64,000 nucleotides of DNA from Arthrobacter pigmenti (GCF_011927905.1 NZ_JAATJL010000001.1:992001-1056000), one strand, 5' to 3'. Counted from the stretch's first letter, positions 45,916-55,280 are shown. Notes: generated by a model from the sequence alone, not told the origin. Program-made: numbers and translations.

Positions 45916-47094
45916 GTGAGCATTGCACCAACTTCAACCGCGGCGAGGCTGGATCTTGCGCCGTTGCGCCTCGGCGGCATAACCGTGAACACTCCGGTGG
46001 TTCTCGCTCCCATGGCCGGCATCACCAATACCGCGTTCCGCAGGCTGTGCCGCGAGTACGGCGGGGGACTTTACGTCTCCGAAATGGTGACGTCCCGTGC
46101 CCTCGTTGAGCGCAACCCGGAGTCCCTGCGAATCATCTCCCACGACGACGACGAAAAAGTACGCTCCGTCCAGCTCTACGGCGTAGACCCGAAGACGGTG
46201 GGCGCAGCCGTACGCATCCTCGTCGAGGAGGACCGCGCGGACCACATTGACCTGAACTTCGGCTGCCCCGTGCCCAAGGTCACCCGCAAGGGCGGGGGAG
46301 CAGCCCTGCCCTGGAAGCTGGACCTGTTCACCTCGATCGTCCGGACCGCCGTGCGTGAGGCGAGCCGCGGCGGCATCCCGTTGACCATCAAGATGCGCAA
46401 GGGCATCGACGAGGATCACCTGACCTTCCGCGAAGCGGGGAAAATTGCCCGGGATGCCGGCGTAGCCGCCGTCGCTCTCCATGGCCGCACGGCCTCTCAG
46501 TTCTACTCGGGAACGGCAGACTGGAACGCCATCGCTGAGCTGCGCGATGCACTTCCGGACATCCCGGTCCTGGGCAACGGCGACATCTGGAGCGCCGAGG
46601 ATGCCATCCGCATGGTTCACCAGACCGGCGTCGACGGCGTTGTTATTGGCCGCGGCTGCCAGGGCCGGCCGTGGCTGTTCGGTGACCTCGTAAATGCTTT
46701 TGAGGGCAGCGACCAGCGGCACAAGCCCGGTCTGGGCCAGGTGGCGGACACTGTGTACCGGCATGCTGAACTGCTGGTGGATACGTTCGGCAACGAGATG
46801 ATGGCGCTGCGGGACATCCGGAAGCACATGGCATGGTACTTCAAGGGCTACGTGGTCGGCGGAGACCTTCGCGCCGCCTTGGCGGCCGTTCCCACCCTCG
46901 AGGTGTTGCGAGGCCTCCTGGACCAGCTGGACCGGTCATCCCCCTATCCCGGTGTTGACGCGGAAGGACCACGCGGGCGTGCAGGTTCGCCGAAACGCAC
47001 CGCGCTGCCGGAGCGCTGGCTGGAGGCCCGCCGGCTGAACGCCGACCAGCAGGCCGACATCGCTGCAGCGGAAGTGGATGTCTCCGGTGGCTGA
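45916..47094 (+). CDS. dusB: tRNA-dihydrouridine synthase
   Basis: 392 aa from GTG 45916 (MSIAPTSTAARLDL); an earlier in-frame start adds 18 unlikely residues. FMN-dependent TIM-barrel enzyme reducing uridine in tRNA D-loops. Family motifs: VVLAPMAGITNTAFRRLCR, DLNFGCPVPKVTRKGGGAA (catalytic Cys), HGRTASQFYSGTADW, VLGNGDIWSAEDA and GVVIGRGCQGRPWLF. The last codons overlap dgt by 17 nt. Confidence 0.94.
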   Translation: MSIAPTSTAARLDLAPLRLGGITVNTPVVLAPMAGITNTAFRRLCREYGGGLYVSEMVTSRALVERNPESLRIISHDDDEKVRSVQLYGVDPKTVGAAVRILVEEDRADHIDLNFGCPVPKVTRKGGGAALPWKLDLFTSIVRTAVREASRGGIPLTIKMRKGIDEDHLTFREAGKIARDAGVAAVALHGRTASQFYSGTADWNAIAELRDALPDIPVLGNGDIWSAEDAIRMVHQTGVDGVVIGRGCQGRPWLFGDLVNAFEGSDQRHKPGLGQVADTVYRHAELLVDTFGNEMMALRDIRKHMAWYFKGYVVGGDLRAALAAVPTLEVLRGLLDQLDRSSPYPGVDAEGPRGRAGSPKRTALPERWLEARRLNADQQADIAAAEVDVSGG

Positions 47095-48424
47095 AACCCG
47101 ACCGGCCGGCTCAGGACCAAATGAAGGCAGCCATAACGCAGTGAACCAGAACCAGAACCCGCTTACTCCCGGCTACACCGACGCTGACATGCAGCGTTGG
47201 GCGGATGAATCCCCAAAGAGTACGCACCGTACCCACTTCGAGCGTGACCGCGCACGCGTCCTGCACTCGTCGGCCTTGCGCCGGCTCGGCGCCAAAACGC
47301 AGGTGGTGGCCCCAGACACTGATGACTTCGTCCGCACAAGGCTCACGCACAGCCTCGAAGTTGCCCAGGTTGGCCGGGAGCTCGGCCGCTCCCTGGGGTG
47401 CGATCCCGACATTGTGGACGCCGCCTGCCTCTCCCACGACCTCGGTCACCCGCCGTTCGGGCACAACGGCGAAGCGACGCTCAATGACCTTGCTCACTCG
47501 ATCGGCGGTTTCGAGGGCAACGCGCAGACGCTGCGCCTGCTCACCCGGTTGGAGCCGAAGGCAACCCGCGCGGACGGCGCACCCGCAGGCCTCAACCTGA
47601 CCCGTGCCAGTCTTGACGCCGCCTGCAAGTACCCCTGGACGGCAAAGGAAGCCCCCGTCATCCACGGGCATCGCACCTCGAAGTTCGGTGCCTACACTGA
47701 TGACCTGCCGGTCTTCAGCTGGTTGCGGGCCGGGGCTCCGGCCGGCCGGTCCTGCCTGGAGGCCCAGGTAATGGACCTTGCCGATGACATTTCCTATTCC
47801 GTCCACGACGTCGAAGACGCCATTGTCGCCGGCCACTTCCAGCTCAAGTGGATGGACAATCCCGACCACCGCGCACGCGTAGTCGGTTACACCCAGCAGT
47901 GGTACCTGCCGCACTCGGATCCCGCCGCCGTCGACGCCGCGCTCGCCCGGCTCGAGGCGACCGACGTGTGGGTCCGCGAAGCTGACGGCAGCCGCAAGGC
48001 CATGGCTGCGTTGAAGGACATGACCAGCCAGCTCATCGGGCGGTTCTGCCTGAGTGCGCTGGAAACCACCCGCGGGATCTACGGCACGGATCCGCTGACC
48101 CGCTATGCCGCGGAAATGGTGGTGCCCGAAGAGACCGTGACGGAGATCGCCGTCATGAAAGGACTGGCGACTACTTTTGTGATGACAAGCGTCCACCGTC
48201 AGCCCATCTACGAGCGGCAGCGGGAGGTGCTCTCCTCCCTCGTACAGCAGATGGCTGCGGCCGGGGACCGCTACCTGGAGCCGATGTTCGCGGCGGACTG
48301 GAAGGAAGCGAACGACGACGACGCCCGCCTCCGCGTGGTCATCGATCAGGTCGCTTCCCTCACCGACGCCTCAGCGCTGACCCTTCACGAACGCGTCGTC
48401 GGACCTGTTCCAGCCCTCTGGTAG
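47078..48424 (+). CDS. dgt: deoxyguanosinetriphosphate triphosphohydrolase
   Basis: 448 aa HD-domain enzyme that hydrolyses dNTPs (classically dGTP) to nucleoside and triphosphate. HD residues: FVRTRLTHSLEVAQVGREL (His) and CLSHDLGHPPFGHNGE (His-Asp). Further blocks are HRTHFERDRARVLHSSALRRL at the N-terminus and VMDLADDISYSVHDVEDAI. ATG 47078 overlaps dusB; GTG 47087 is an in-frame alternative. dgt lies next to dnaG, a common actinobacterial arrangement. Confidence 0.94.
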   Translation: MSPVAETRPAGSGPNEGSHNAVNQNQNPLTPGYTDADMQRWADESPKSTHRTHFERDRARVLHSSALRRLGAKTQVVAPDTDDFVRTRLTHSLEVAQVGRELGRSLGCDPDIVDAACLSHDLGHPPFGHNGEATLNDLAHSIGGFEGNAQTLRLLTRLEPKATRADGAPAGLNLTRASLDAACKYPWTAKEAPVIHGHRTSKFGAYTDDLPVFSWLRAGAPAGRSCLEAQVMDLADDISYSVHDVEDAIVAGHFQLKWMDNPDHRARVVGYTQQWYLPHSDPAAVDAALARLEATDVWVREADGSRKAMAALKDMTSQLIGRFCLSALETTRGIYGTDPLTRYAAEMVVPEETVTEIAVMKGLATTFVMTSVHRQPIYERQREVLSSLVQQMAAAGDRYLEPMFAADWKEANDDDARLRVVIDQVASLTDASALTLHERVVGPVPALW

Positions 48425-48466
48425 AGGCTTATCGGAGCGGGCACCGGGAGTGTCGGCGGCTGCACA

Positions 48467-48472
48467 TACACT
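48467..48472 (+). promoter_or_regulatory. candidate -10 hexamer for leaderless transcript (dnaG)
   Basis: TACACT, then 7 nt (GGTTGGC), then ATG 48480. This supports ATG 48480 as the dnaG start rather than the GTG ten codons upstream. Confidence 0.45.
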
Positions 48473-48479
48473 GGTTGGC

Positions 48480-50543
48480 ATGGCTGGACTCATCAAGCGC
48501 GAAGACATCGATGAGGTTCGCCAGCGCACAGACATCAAGGAAGTTGTTGACGGCTACGTCACGCTAAAGTCCGCCGGTGTGGGTTCCTGGAAGGGACTCT
48601 GCCCGTTCCATGATGAGCGTTCGCCGTCCTTCCACGTGCGTCCGCAGATGGGGTCCTATCACTGCTTCGGTTGCGGTGAAGGAGGGGACGTGTTCTCGTT
48701 CATCCAGAAACTGGACCACACCTCTTTCGCTGAGACAGTGGAGAAGCTGGCTGCCCGTATCGGGTACGAGCTGCGGTATGAGGACGGCGGCACGGGTTCC
48801 CGGCGGGAGGATACCGGCAAGCGTCAGCGTCTCCTCGACGCGCACAAGATTGCATCCGAGTTCTACCGCGACCAGTTGCTGACACCGGAGGCGGCCGTTG
48901 GGCGTGCCTTCCTGCAGGAACGGGGTTTCGACCGCGCGGCCGCTGAGCACTTCGGCGTCGGTTTCGCGCCGCAGGGATGGGACGGGCTGCTGAGCCACCT
49001 CACGGGCAAGGGATTCACGCTCGATGAACTGAAGCTCACCGGGATGTTCAGCGTGTCTTCGAACAACGCCGGGCGGCTCTATGACCGGTTCAGGGGACGC
49101 CTCATCTGGCCCATCCGCGGGATCACGGGTGAAACGGTCGGTTTCGGTGCGCGCAAGCTATTTGAGGATGATCCCGGGCCCAAGTACCTCAACACCCCGG
49201 AAACCTCGCTCTACAAGAAGTCGCAGGTGCTGTACGGGATCGACCTCGCGAAGAGGGATATCGCGAAGACGCGCCAGCTCGTGGTCGTTGAGGGCTACAC
49301 CGATGTGATGGCCTGCCACCTCGCGGGGGTCGGTACGGCCGTTGCAACCTGCGGTACCGCTTTCGGGGCGGACCACATCAAGATAGCCCGGCGGTTACTG
49401 TCCGACGACGGCACGGGTGGCGAGGTGATTTTCACCTTCGACGGCGACGCCGCGGGACAGAAGGCCGCGCTACGCGCCTTCGAGGAGGACCAGCGCTTCA
49501 ATTCCCAGACCTATGTTGCGGTCGGGGCGGACGGTGCAGATCCGTGCGAGCTGCGGCAGAGCGCCGGAGATCAGGCTGTTCAAGACCTCATTGCCACCCG
49601 CCGGCCGCTCTTCGAGTTCGCCATCAAGGCATCGTTCGAGCAGTTCGATCTCTCCACCGGCGAGGGCCAGATGAAGGCGTTGCGGCACGCAGCGCCCATT
49701 GTCGCGAACATCCGCGACGTCTCCCTCCGGTCCATCTATACCCGCGAACTTTCGCGCTGGCTCGGAATGCAGTTCGTCGGAGAGGACCAGGTGGTGCGGG
49801 CCGTTGCGGCGGCGGCCAAACGCGCGGCCGGCCCTCCGCCCGGTAACCAGGGGAATCAGGGAAGCCAAGGCCACCAGGGAAGTCAAGGAAATCAGGCAAG
49901 CCAGAGCAACCGGGGCAATCAAGGTAACCGGGCAAGCCAGTCCGATGACCGGCGTCGTCCGGGTGCGGGAGACCAGCGCCGTGATTGGCGGAAGGACGAC
50001 GACGGCGGCGCGCCGTCCCCGTCAGGGCAGCCGCAGGAGCCGGTAGCCGAGGCACCGCGGTTCAGCCGCCCGGACCCGAGGGATCCTGTGGCGCGGATGG
50101 AGCGTGAGGCGCTGGAGGTTGTGCTGCAGCATCCCGAGTTCCTTGATGCCGCCCAGTGGGAACGGTTCGCAGATTCCCGGTTTTCGGTGCCGGCCTACGC
50201 AGCATTGCACGATGCGGTGCGCGCGTCCGGTGCAACGTCGTCGTCGGCCGATGTTTCCTCAAATTGGGTTGAACGGGTCCGCCAGGAAGTCCCGGAGGTA
50301 CTGCGAGGGTTCGTGAGCGAGCTCGCGGTGACGCCGCTGCCCGCGAAGGATGCTGACGCGCTTGCTCTCTACTGCAGGGACATCCTGAACAGGCTCTCGG
50401 AACTGCGTATCACCCGCCTGAAAGCGGAGAAGCTCAGTGCCCTCCAGCGGCTGGACTCGAGCGCCGATCCGGCGTTGTTTCAGCAGCTGAACCGCGAGCT
50501 CATGGAGCTTGAGATGGAGCGCCGCGCACTGCGTTCGGACTAG
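48480..50543 (+). CDS. dnaG: DNA primase DnaG
   Basis: 687 aa from ATG 48480 (MAGLIKREDIDEV), which makes RNA primers for replication. Zinc-binding CHC2 domain: CPFHDERSPSF and YHCFGCGEGGDVF. RNA polymerase/Toprim core: LIWPIRGITGETVGFGARKL, LVVVEGYTDVMACHLAG, VIFTFDGDAAGQKAAL. The C-terminal helicase-binding part follows an unusual low-complexity linker of 11 G/A-N/S-Q/R triplets (49842-49940). Longer than typical DnaG (~600-640) because of this linker. Confidence 0.96.
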   Translation: MAGLIKREDIDEVRQRTDIKEVVDGYVTLKSAGVGSWKGLCPFHDERSPSFHVRPQMGSYHCFGCGEGGDVFSFIQKLDHTSFAETVEKLAARIGYELRYEDGGTGSRREDTGKRQRLLDAHKIASEFYRDQLLTPEAAVGRAFLQERGFDRAAAEHFGVGFAPQGWDGLLSHLTGKGFTLDELKLTGMFSVSSNNAGRLYDRFRGRLIWPIRGITGETVGFGARKLFEDDPGPKYLNTPETSLYKKSQVLYGIDLAKRDIAKTRQLVVVEGYTDVMACHLAGVGTAVATCGTAFGADHIKIARRLLSDDGTGGEVIFTFDGDAAGQKAALRAFEEDQRFNSQTYVAVGADGADPCELRQSAGDQAVQDLIATRRPLFEFAIKASFEQFDLSTGEGQMKALRHAAPIVANIRDVSLRSIYTRELSRWLGMQFVGEDQVVRAVAAAAKRAAGPPPGNQGNQGSQGHQGSQGNQASQSNRGNQGNRASQSDDRRRPGAGDQRRDWRKDDDGGAPSPSGQPQEPVAEAPRFSRPDPRDPVARMEREALEVVLQHPEFLDAAQWERFADSRFSVPAYAALHDAVRASGATSSSADVSSNWVERVRQEVPEVLRGFVSELAVTPLPAKDADALALYCRDILNRLSELRITRLKAEKLSALQRLDSSADPALFQQLNRELMELEMERRALRSD
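49842..49940 (+). repeat. 9-nt tandem repeat (11 units) encoding a Gly-Asn-Gln-type linker in dnaG
   Basis: Eleven consecutive 9-nt units (GGTAACCAG, GGGAATCAG, GGAAGCCAA, GGCCACCAG, ...) encode GNQ-GNQ-GSQ-GHQ-GSQ-GNQ-ASQ-SNR-GNQ-GNR-ASQ. The AT-richer codons stand out against the surrounding gene. The array separates the polymerase core from the C-terminal domain. Confidence 0.85.
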
Positions 50544-50597
50544 GCCCAGCCAATTTCACTTCGCGGCTGTTCCTCTGTAGAGTTGTTCTCGCTGCTT

Positions 50598-50670
50598 TCC
50601 CCCGTAGCTCAATTGGCAGAGCATTCGACTGTTAATCGAAGGGTTACTGGTTCAAGTCCAGTCGGGGGAG
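50598..50670 (+). tRNA. tRNA-Asn (GUU)
   Basis: 73-nt cloverleaf. Acceptor arms TCCCCCG / CGGGGGA with discriminator G; D arm starts TAGCTC. Anticodon stem TTCGA/TCGAA with loop CTGTTAA (anticodon GTT at 50631-50633). T arm CTGG-TTCAAGT-CCAG. CCA is not encoded. A strong terminator follows immediately. Confidence 0.97.
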
Positions 50671-50675
50671 CAAAT

Positions 50676-50719
50676 AGGCTCCTGACCTGCGGAAACGTAG
50701 GTCAGGAGCCTTTCTCTTT
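50676..50719 (+). terminator. intrinsic terminator after tRNA-Asn
   Basis: 13-bp stem AGGCTCCTGACCT (50676-50688) / AGGTCAGGAGCCT (50699-50711), 10-nt loop, then TTTCTCTTT. A textbook rho-independent terminator, and the only one in the window with a good T-rich tail. Confidence 0.93.
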
Positions 50720-50774
50720 AACCGCAGCCTTTCTCGTTGGCTGCTCGCCGCCCCGGATGGTTCGCCCCACCCTG

Positions 50775-51998
50775 CTAGTGCAGCGCGGGCACCGTGCGTG
50801 GGCGCACAACCGTCCAGAGGAACACCGCACCGAGTCCTATGCAGGAGGCCATGACTGCCGCCATGGGAGTCGCTGAGTCGATCCCCAGTACTCCGACGAT
50901 GGGGGAGATGATCCCCGCAAGGCCAAACGTCGTCGCTCCCAGCAGGGAGGCCGCAGTGCCTGCCTGCGCGCCGTGGTTCGCCAGCGCGAGGACCTGCACA
51001 CAGGGGAAGGTGAAGCCGGCGGCCATGATGTAGAACCACAGGGGTACGGCTGTGCCCCAGAAACCGAGACCCAGGTAGTCGGTTGCGATTATGGTCAGCG
51101 CCATCAGGAACATGGCCGCAGTCGAGCACGCGATGATCCACTGCGGCCCAACCCTCCGCACCACCCGCGCGCTGATCTGGACGGCAGCCACGATCCCGAG
51201 CGAGTTCACGGCGAACAGGATTCCGTACTGTTGCGGATCCAGCCCGTATACGTCCTGGAAGAGGAAGGGTGACGCCGAAAGGTAGGAGAAGAGGCCTGCG
51301 AAGTTCATGCCGCCCACGAGCAGGACTCCGATGAAGATGCGGTCGGTGAGCACCGCGCGGTACCGCTGGAGCGCAGTCGACGACGATGCCTTCCGACGGT
51401 CAGCCGGGAGTGTCTCGATAATGAGGAAGCTCACGGCAAGGATGACCAGGAAGCCATAGGCTGCCAGGAACCAGAAGATGCCCGGCCACGGCATGACCAC
51501 GAGCAGTTGCGAACCGATCACTGGAGCGAAAATGGGGGCCATGCCGTTGACCAGCGCCATGTAGGAGAGCATGCGCACGAGGGGGTAGCCGCTGAAGAGG
51601 TCGCGGATCATTGCCATGGCGACCACGCCGCCGCCGGCCGCGCCCACGCCCTGGAGCACGCGGAACACCATCAGCATGCCGATGTCGGTCGACAGGGCCG
51701 CACCAAGCGATGCCGCCACATGGAGGCTTGTGGCCAGGATCAGCGGCAGCCGCCGTCCGACCTTGTCGCTCAACGGGCCAACCAGCAACTGGCCTGCCGC
51801 GAATCCCACGATGGTTCCGGTCAGAGTGAGCTGAACCGCCGCTTCCGTCACGAACAGGTCATCCTGCAGGGCTGGGAACGCTGGCAGATAGAGGTCGATG
51901 GTGAAGGGACCAAGCGCCGTCAGGGTGCCGAGGATGATGACGTAGACCAGCTTCTGGCGGCGGGAGAGGGTGTCGCCGGGATGGGTGATGGTACTCAA
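50775..51998 (-). CDS. MFS multidrug-type efflux transporter (Bcr/CflA family)
   Basis: 407 aa from TTG 51998 (AGG 6 nt upstream); the open frame extends 37 codons further but lacks membrane or family features. Twelve membrane segments expected. Bcr/CflA hallmarks: LGTLTALGPFTIDLYLPAFPAL at the N-terminus, LVGPLSDKVGRRLPL (motif A) and RVLQGVGAAGGGVVAMAMIRDLF. A proton-coupled exporter of drugs or small molecules; the substrate is unknown. Confidence 0.92.
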   Translation of the reverse strand: MSTITHPGDTLSRRQKLVYVIILGTLTALGPFTIDLYLPAFPALQDDLFVTEAAVQLTLTGTIVGFAAGQLLVGPLSDKVGRRLPLILATSLHVAASLGAALSTDIGMLMVFRVLQGVGAAGGGVVAMAMIRDLFSGYPLVRMLSYMALVNGMAPIFAPVIGSQLLVVMPWPGIFWFLAAYGFLVILAVSFLIIETLPADRRKASSSTALQRYRAVLTDRIFIGVLLVGGMNFAGLFSYLSASPFLFQDVYGLDPQQYGILFAVNSLGIVAAVQISARVVRRVGPQWIIACSTAAMFLMALTIIATDYLGLGFWGTAVPLWFYIMAAGFTFPCVQVLALANHGAQAGTAASLLGATTFGLAGIISPIVGVLGIDSATPMAAVMASCIGLGAVFLWTVVRPRTVPALH

Positions 51999-52216
51999 CG
52001 GATACCTAACATGCGAACAGAGGTACGAAGCACTGCGACGCTGCAGGCAGGGATGGGAGGCTGGCTGAAACGGATGCCGAAGCCGGGGAAAACGCAGTGT
52101 GGTTGCCACAGCGAATCAACATCTATCCTAGAGCCCCTGCGCAAGCCCCGGATGTTACTCAGTGTGCTTTGTATTGACGTAGGCTGAAGTGCAAGTAGAA
52201 GGTGAAGGAGCACGAC

Positions 52217-53653
52217 GTGGATGCTAGCGGTGGAAACAGGACAGGCGGCGCCTCGGTACAGCCGCACACCGGGAAGGTCATCGGTGTTTCCGTTGCTGCT
52301 GCGGTGGGCGGCTTGCTCTTCGGCTTCGACACGGCCGTCGTCAACGGCGCAGTGGATGCCATCCAGGAGGATTTCGGCCTCGGAGAGGCTGTCCTGGGCT
52401 TTACCGTCGCGATCACCCTTCTAGGTTGCGCAGCCGGAGCCTGGTTCGCTGGTGACCTGGCCGACCGGCTGGGGCGCAAACGGGTCATGTTCGGCGCTGC
52501 CATCCTCTTCCTGGTCAACTCCGTGGGTTCAGGTTTTGCGTTCAGCGAATGGGACCTGATGTTCTGGCGGCTGGTCGGGGGAGGCGCGATTGGCATCGCC
52601 TCGGTCATCGCACCCGGCTACATTGCGGAAATTGCGCCGGCGAAGTGGCGCGGCGGACTGGCGTCCATCCAGCAGCTCGCCATCACCGTGGGTATCTTCG
52701 CGGCGTTGCTCTCTGATGCCTGGCTCGCTGATATCGCAGGAGGCGCCACAGGAGAACTCTGGTGGGGACTGCCGGCCTGGCGCTGGATGCTGCTGGTCGG
52801 CGTCGTACCCGCGATCATCTATGGCGTGCTCTCCCTGACCATCCCGGAATCACCGCACTACCTGATCCGCGGCGGACGCGATGCTGAAGCTGCGCACGTA
52901 CTGTCCCGGGTGACCGGCATCAAGGACACCTCGACGCGGCTGAATGAAATCCGCTCCACGCTGCGGATGGAGGACAAGGCCAGCTACCGAGATCTTCGCG
53001 GGCCGGCGCTCGGACTCCAACCCATCCTCTGGGTGGGCATGGCCATCGCAGCGCTGCAGCAGCTCGTGGGAATCAACGCGATCTTCTACTACTCGACCAC
53101 CCTCTGGCAGTCGGTCGGCTTCAGCGAGAGCGACTCATTCACGACGTCGGTGATCACCTCCGTGATCAACGTTGCGATGACGTTCGTGGCCATCTTCTTC
53201 GTCGACCGGATCGGGCGGCGGAAGCTCTTGCTGGTCGGCTCCGCAGGCATGTTCGTCGGGCTGCTGGCAGCAACCGTCTCCTTCGCCCAGGCCACAGGCA
53301 GCGGCGAAGACGTGTCGCTGCCCGGGATCTGGGGGCCGATCGCGCTGATCGGCGCCAACCTCTTTGTGGTCTTTTTCGCAGCCACCTGGGGCCCGGTCAT
53401 GTGGGTGACGCTCGGGGAGATGTTCCCGAACCGCATCCGGGCCATCGCTTTGGGCGTTGCGACCATGGTCAACTGGATCTTCAACTTCATTGTGACCCTC
53501 GCGTTCCCTTGGGTCAGCGAGAACCTGGGTGTCTGGATCATGTATGCCGTGTTCACGGGCTTTGCGGTGGTTTCGTTCTGGTTCGTGAAGACCCGGCTCG
53601 AGGAATACGCGGGCCGTGAACTCGAAGACAGGGACGACGTCGTGGCGGGCTAG
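52217..53653 (+). CDS. sugar porter family MFS transporter
   Basis: 478 aa from GTG 52217, with GGAG 6 nt upstream; GTG 52202 lacks a site. Sugar-porter signatures in order: LLFGFDTAVVNGAVDAI, GDLADRLGRKRVMFG, IPESPHYLIRGGRDAEA, IAALQQLVGINAIFYYSTTLW and FVDRIGRRKLLLVG. Likely proton symport of a hexose, pentose or inositol across the inner membrane. Divergent from the Bcr/CflA gene. Confidence 0.93.
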   Translation: MDASGGNRTGGASVQPHTGKVIGVSVAAAVGGLLFGFDTAVVNGAVDAIQEDFGLGEAVLGFTVAITLLGCAAGAWFAGDLADRLGRKRVMFGAAILFLVNSVGSGFAFSEWDLMFWRLVGGGAIGIASVIAPGYIAEIAPAKWRGGLASIQQLAITVGIFAALLSDAWLADIAGGATGELWWGLPAWRWMLLVGVVPAIIYGVLSLTIPESPHYLIRGGRDAEAAHVLSRVTGIKDTSTRLNEIRSTLRMEDKASYRDLRGPALGLQPILWVGMAIAALQQLVGINAIFYYSTTLWQSVGFSESDSFTTSVITSVINVAMTFVAIFFVDRIGRRKLLLVGSAGMFVGLLAATVSFAQATGSGEDVSLPGIWGPIALIGANLFVVFFAATWGPVMWVTLGEMFPNRIRAIALGVATMVNWIFNFIVTLAFPWVSENLGVWIMYAVFTGFAVVSFWFVKTRLEEYAGRELEDRDDVVAG

Positions 53654-53755
53654 GTGCCGAAGCGCCCGGTGGGGCGCCGCATCGAATATGCGTCAGTGGT
53701 AATTTTGGGAACAGTCTGAAACAGTGCGCAGGACAAACTGATGGAGGCAGGGCAC

Positions 53756-54595
53756 ATGGAAAGCTCGGGCAGCACGCGGGTTAATCGATCCGGCGGCACG
53801 CCGTCGATCATTGGGCTGATCAAGCTGCTGCTGCGGCTGACACCCCGCCAGTTTGGCGACGAATTCTCGCTCGCCAAGGAACAGCTGAAGCAGAAAGGCA
53901 TCAAAGCCGGCATTGCTGCGGCCTTCTTCGTGGTCGCGCTGGTCTTCCTCGCCTTCCTGGTGATTGCGCTGATCGTCGCGGCCATCATGGGCCTTGCCAC
54001 GGTCATGCCGGCATGGCTCAGTGCCCTGTGCTTCGCCGCACTCTTCCTGATCATCGCGGCCATTGCAGCGCTCATGGGGTTGTCCCGTTTCAAGAAGGCG
54101 CTGCCGCTCCTGCCCGAGGATGCCATTCGCGGCATCAAGTACGACATCGGCGTGCTGAAGGAGGGCCGACAGTTCAACCCGGCCACGCTGGATGTGAAGA
54201 AGCCCGCCGAAGAAAAGAAGCCCAAGCACAAGGACGACGACGGCGCGCCGAAGCCGCCACAGCCGTCGTACGCGGAACTGCGCAGCCGCTCGGGCCGGCG
54301 CCGCGACCATATCGCCGAAACCCGCGACGAACTGGGTCGCGGAATGGACTTCAAGGCGCAGTTCAGTGGTGCGAAATCCCGCGCGAAGGACGCCGCGACC
54401 CACGCCAAAGCCTCGGCGGCTCATGCAAAAGACGCAGCTGTAACCCGTGCGCACGCGTCGAAATCCGCCGCACCGGGCGGACAGGCTCCGGCCCGGCACG
54501 ACCACACCCTCGCCGATCGCTGGAAGCCGTTAAGCGTCGTCGCGGCATCCGCGGCCGCGATCGCCGTCATGGTGCGCAGGCTGGTTGCCAAGTAG
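53756..54595 (+). CDS. phage holin family (actinobacterial holin-X type) membrane protein
   Basis: 279 aa from ATG 53756, with GGAGG 8 nt upstream. The core is two adjacent hydrophobic hairpin segments (AAFFVVALVFLAFLVIALIVAAIMG and SALCFAALFLIIAAIAALMG) with a conserved entry IGLIKLLLRLTPRQFGDEFSLAKEQLKQKG. The tail of ~150 residues is rich in Lys, Ala and His (SRAKDAATHAKASAAHAKDA). Despite the family name it is a chromosomal envelope protein of unknown role; no phage genes are nearby. Confidence 0.8.
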   Translation: MESSGSTRVNRSGGTPSIIGLIKLLLRLTPRQFGDEFSLAKEQLKQKGIKAGIAAAFFVVALVFLAFLVIALIVAAIMGLATVMPAWLSALCFAALFLIIAAIAALMGLSRFKKALPLLPEDAIRGIKYDIGVLKEGRQFNPATLDVKKPAEEKKPKHKDDDGAPKPPQPSYAELRSRSGRRRDHIAETRDELGRGMDFKAQFSGAKSRAKDAATHAKASAAHAKDAAVTRAHASKSAAPGGQAPARHDHTLADRWKPLSVVAASAAAIAVMVRRLVAK

Positions 54596-54658
54596 CGGTT
54601 CGGACTCCGCCTGGCGGGCTGCGACGTTCGGGGCCTGCATAATGGGAGCGGAGGGACA

Positions 54659-55267
54659 GTGATCAGACTTATTGGCGCGGGGGGTAAGCCGGGGCAGCCT
54701 GGGCCCGAATTGAACACTTTCTGGACCGTACCCAACATTCTTACGGTCGTGCGTTTCTGTGGCGTGCCGCTGTTTGTCCTGTTCATCGTCCAGCGCAACT
54801 ATTCGGCCGCCGTCGTGACGCTGGTCCTGCTGGGTTCCACGGACTGGATCGACGGGTACATCGCACGACGGTTCGACCAGGTGTCGTCGGTGGGGAAGTG
54901 GCTGGACCCGGTTGCGGACCGCACTGCGCTGATTGTCATAGCCGTGACGTTCGTGGTGGACGGGATCGCACCGGCATGGCTGGTGTGGTCGATCGTAATC
55001 CCTGACGCCATCCTCATCATCAACGCGCTGATACTGTTCCACGGCCCCGTACACCTGCCGGTCACAACGGTGGGCAAGATACGCACGGCCCTGCTGCTGG
55101 TCGGTTCGCCGCTTCTGCTCCTGAAGCGGGTGGAAGGTTTCGACCAACCCTGGCTCACCATCACCGCGAACGTGCTGCTGATCCTTGGCTGCGTTGGCCA
55201 CCTGATTGCCTTCTACGGCTACTTCACTGCGGCCCACCGCAAGTACCGTTTGGAGCGCTCGGCATGA
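54659..55267 (+). CDS. CDP-alcohol phosphatidyltransferase
   Basis: 202 aa membrane enzyme from GTG 54659 (GAGGGA upstream). The catalytic CDP-OH-P motif D-x2-DG-x2-AR-x8-G-x3-D-x3-D is complete in DWIDGYIARRFDQVSSVG then KWLDPVAD. About five membrane segments. It transfers a phosphatidyl group from CDP-diacylglycerol to an alcohol (glycerol-phosphate, inositol-phosphate or cardiolipin synthesis). PgsA-like, but the acceptor is not certain. Confidence 0.9.
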   Translation: MIRLIGAGGKPGQPGPELNTFWTVPNILTVVRFCGVPLFVLFIVQRNYSAAVVTLVLLGSTDWIDGYIARRFDQVSSVGKWLDPVADRTALIVIAVTFVVDGIAPAWLVWSIVIPDAILIINALILFHGPVHLPVTTVGKIRTALLLVGSPLLLLKRVEGFDQPWLTITANVLLILGCVGHLIAFYGYFTAAHRKYRLERSA

Positions 55268-55280
55268 TGAAAGCAGGCGC

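Noticed and set aside
49842-49940. CRISPR-like or intergenic repeat array
   Set aside because: The 9-nt units are contiguous, in frame and inside dnaG; there are no spacers.
50598-50670. tRNA-Asn as a genomic-island attachment site
   Set aside because: No integrase and no repeated tRNA 3' end was seen downstream within the window.
53756-54595. Prophage remnant (holin)
   Set aside because: The holin-X family is chromosomal in actinobacteria; no integrase, terminase, tail or endolysin genes are nearby, and codon use matches the neighbours.
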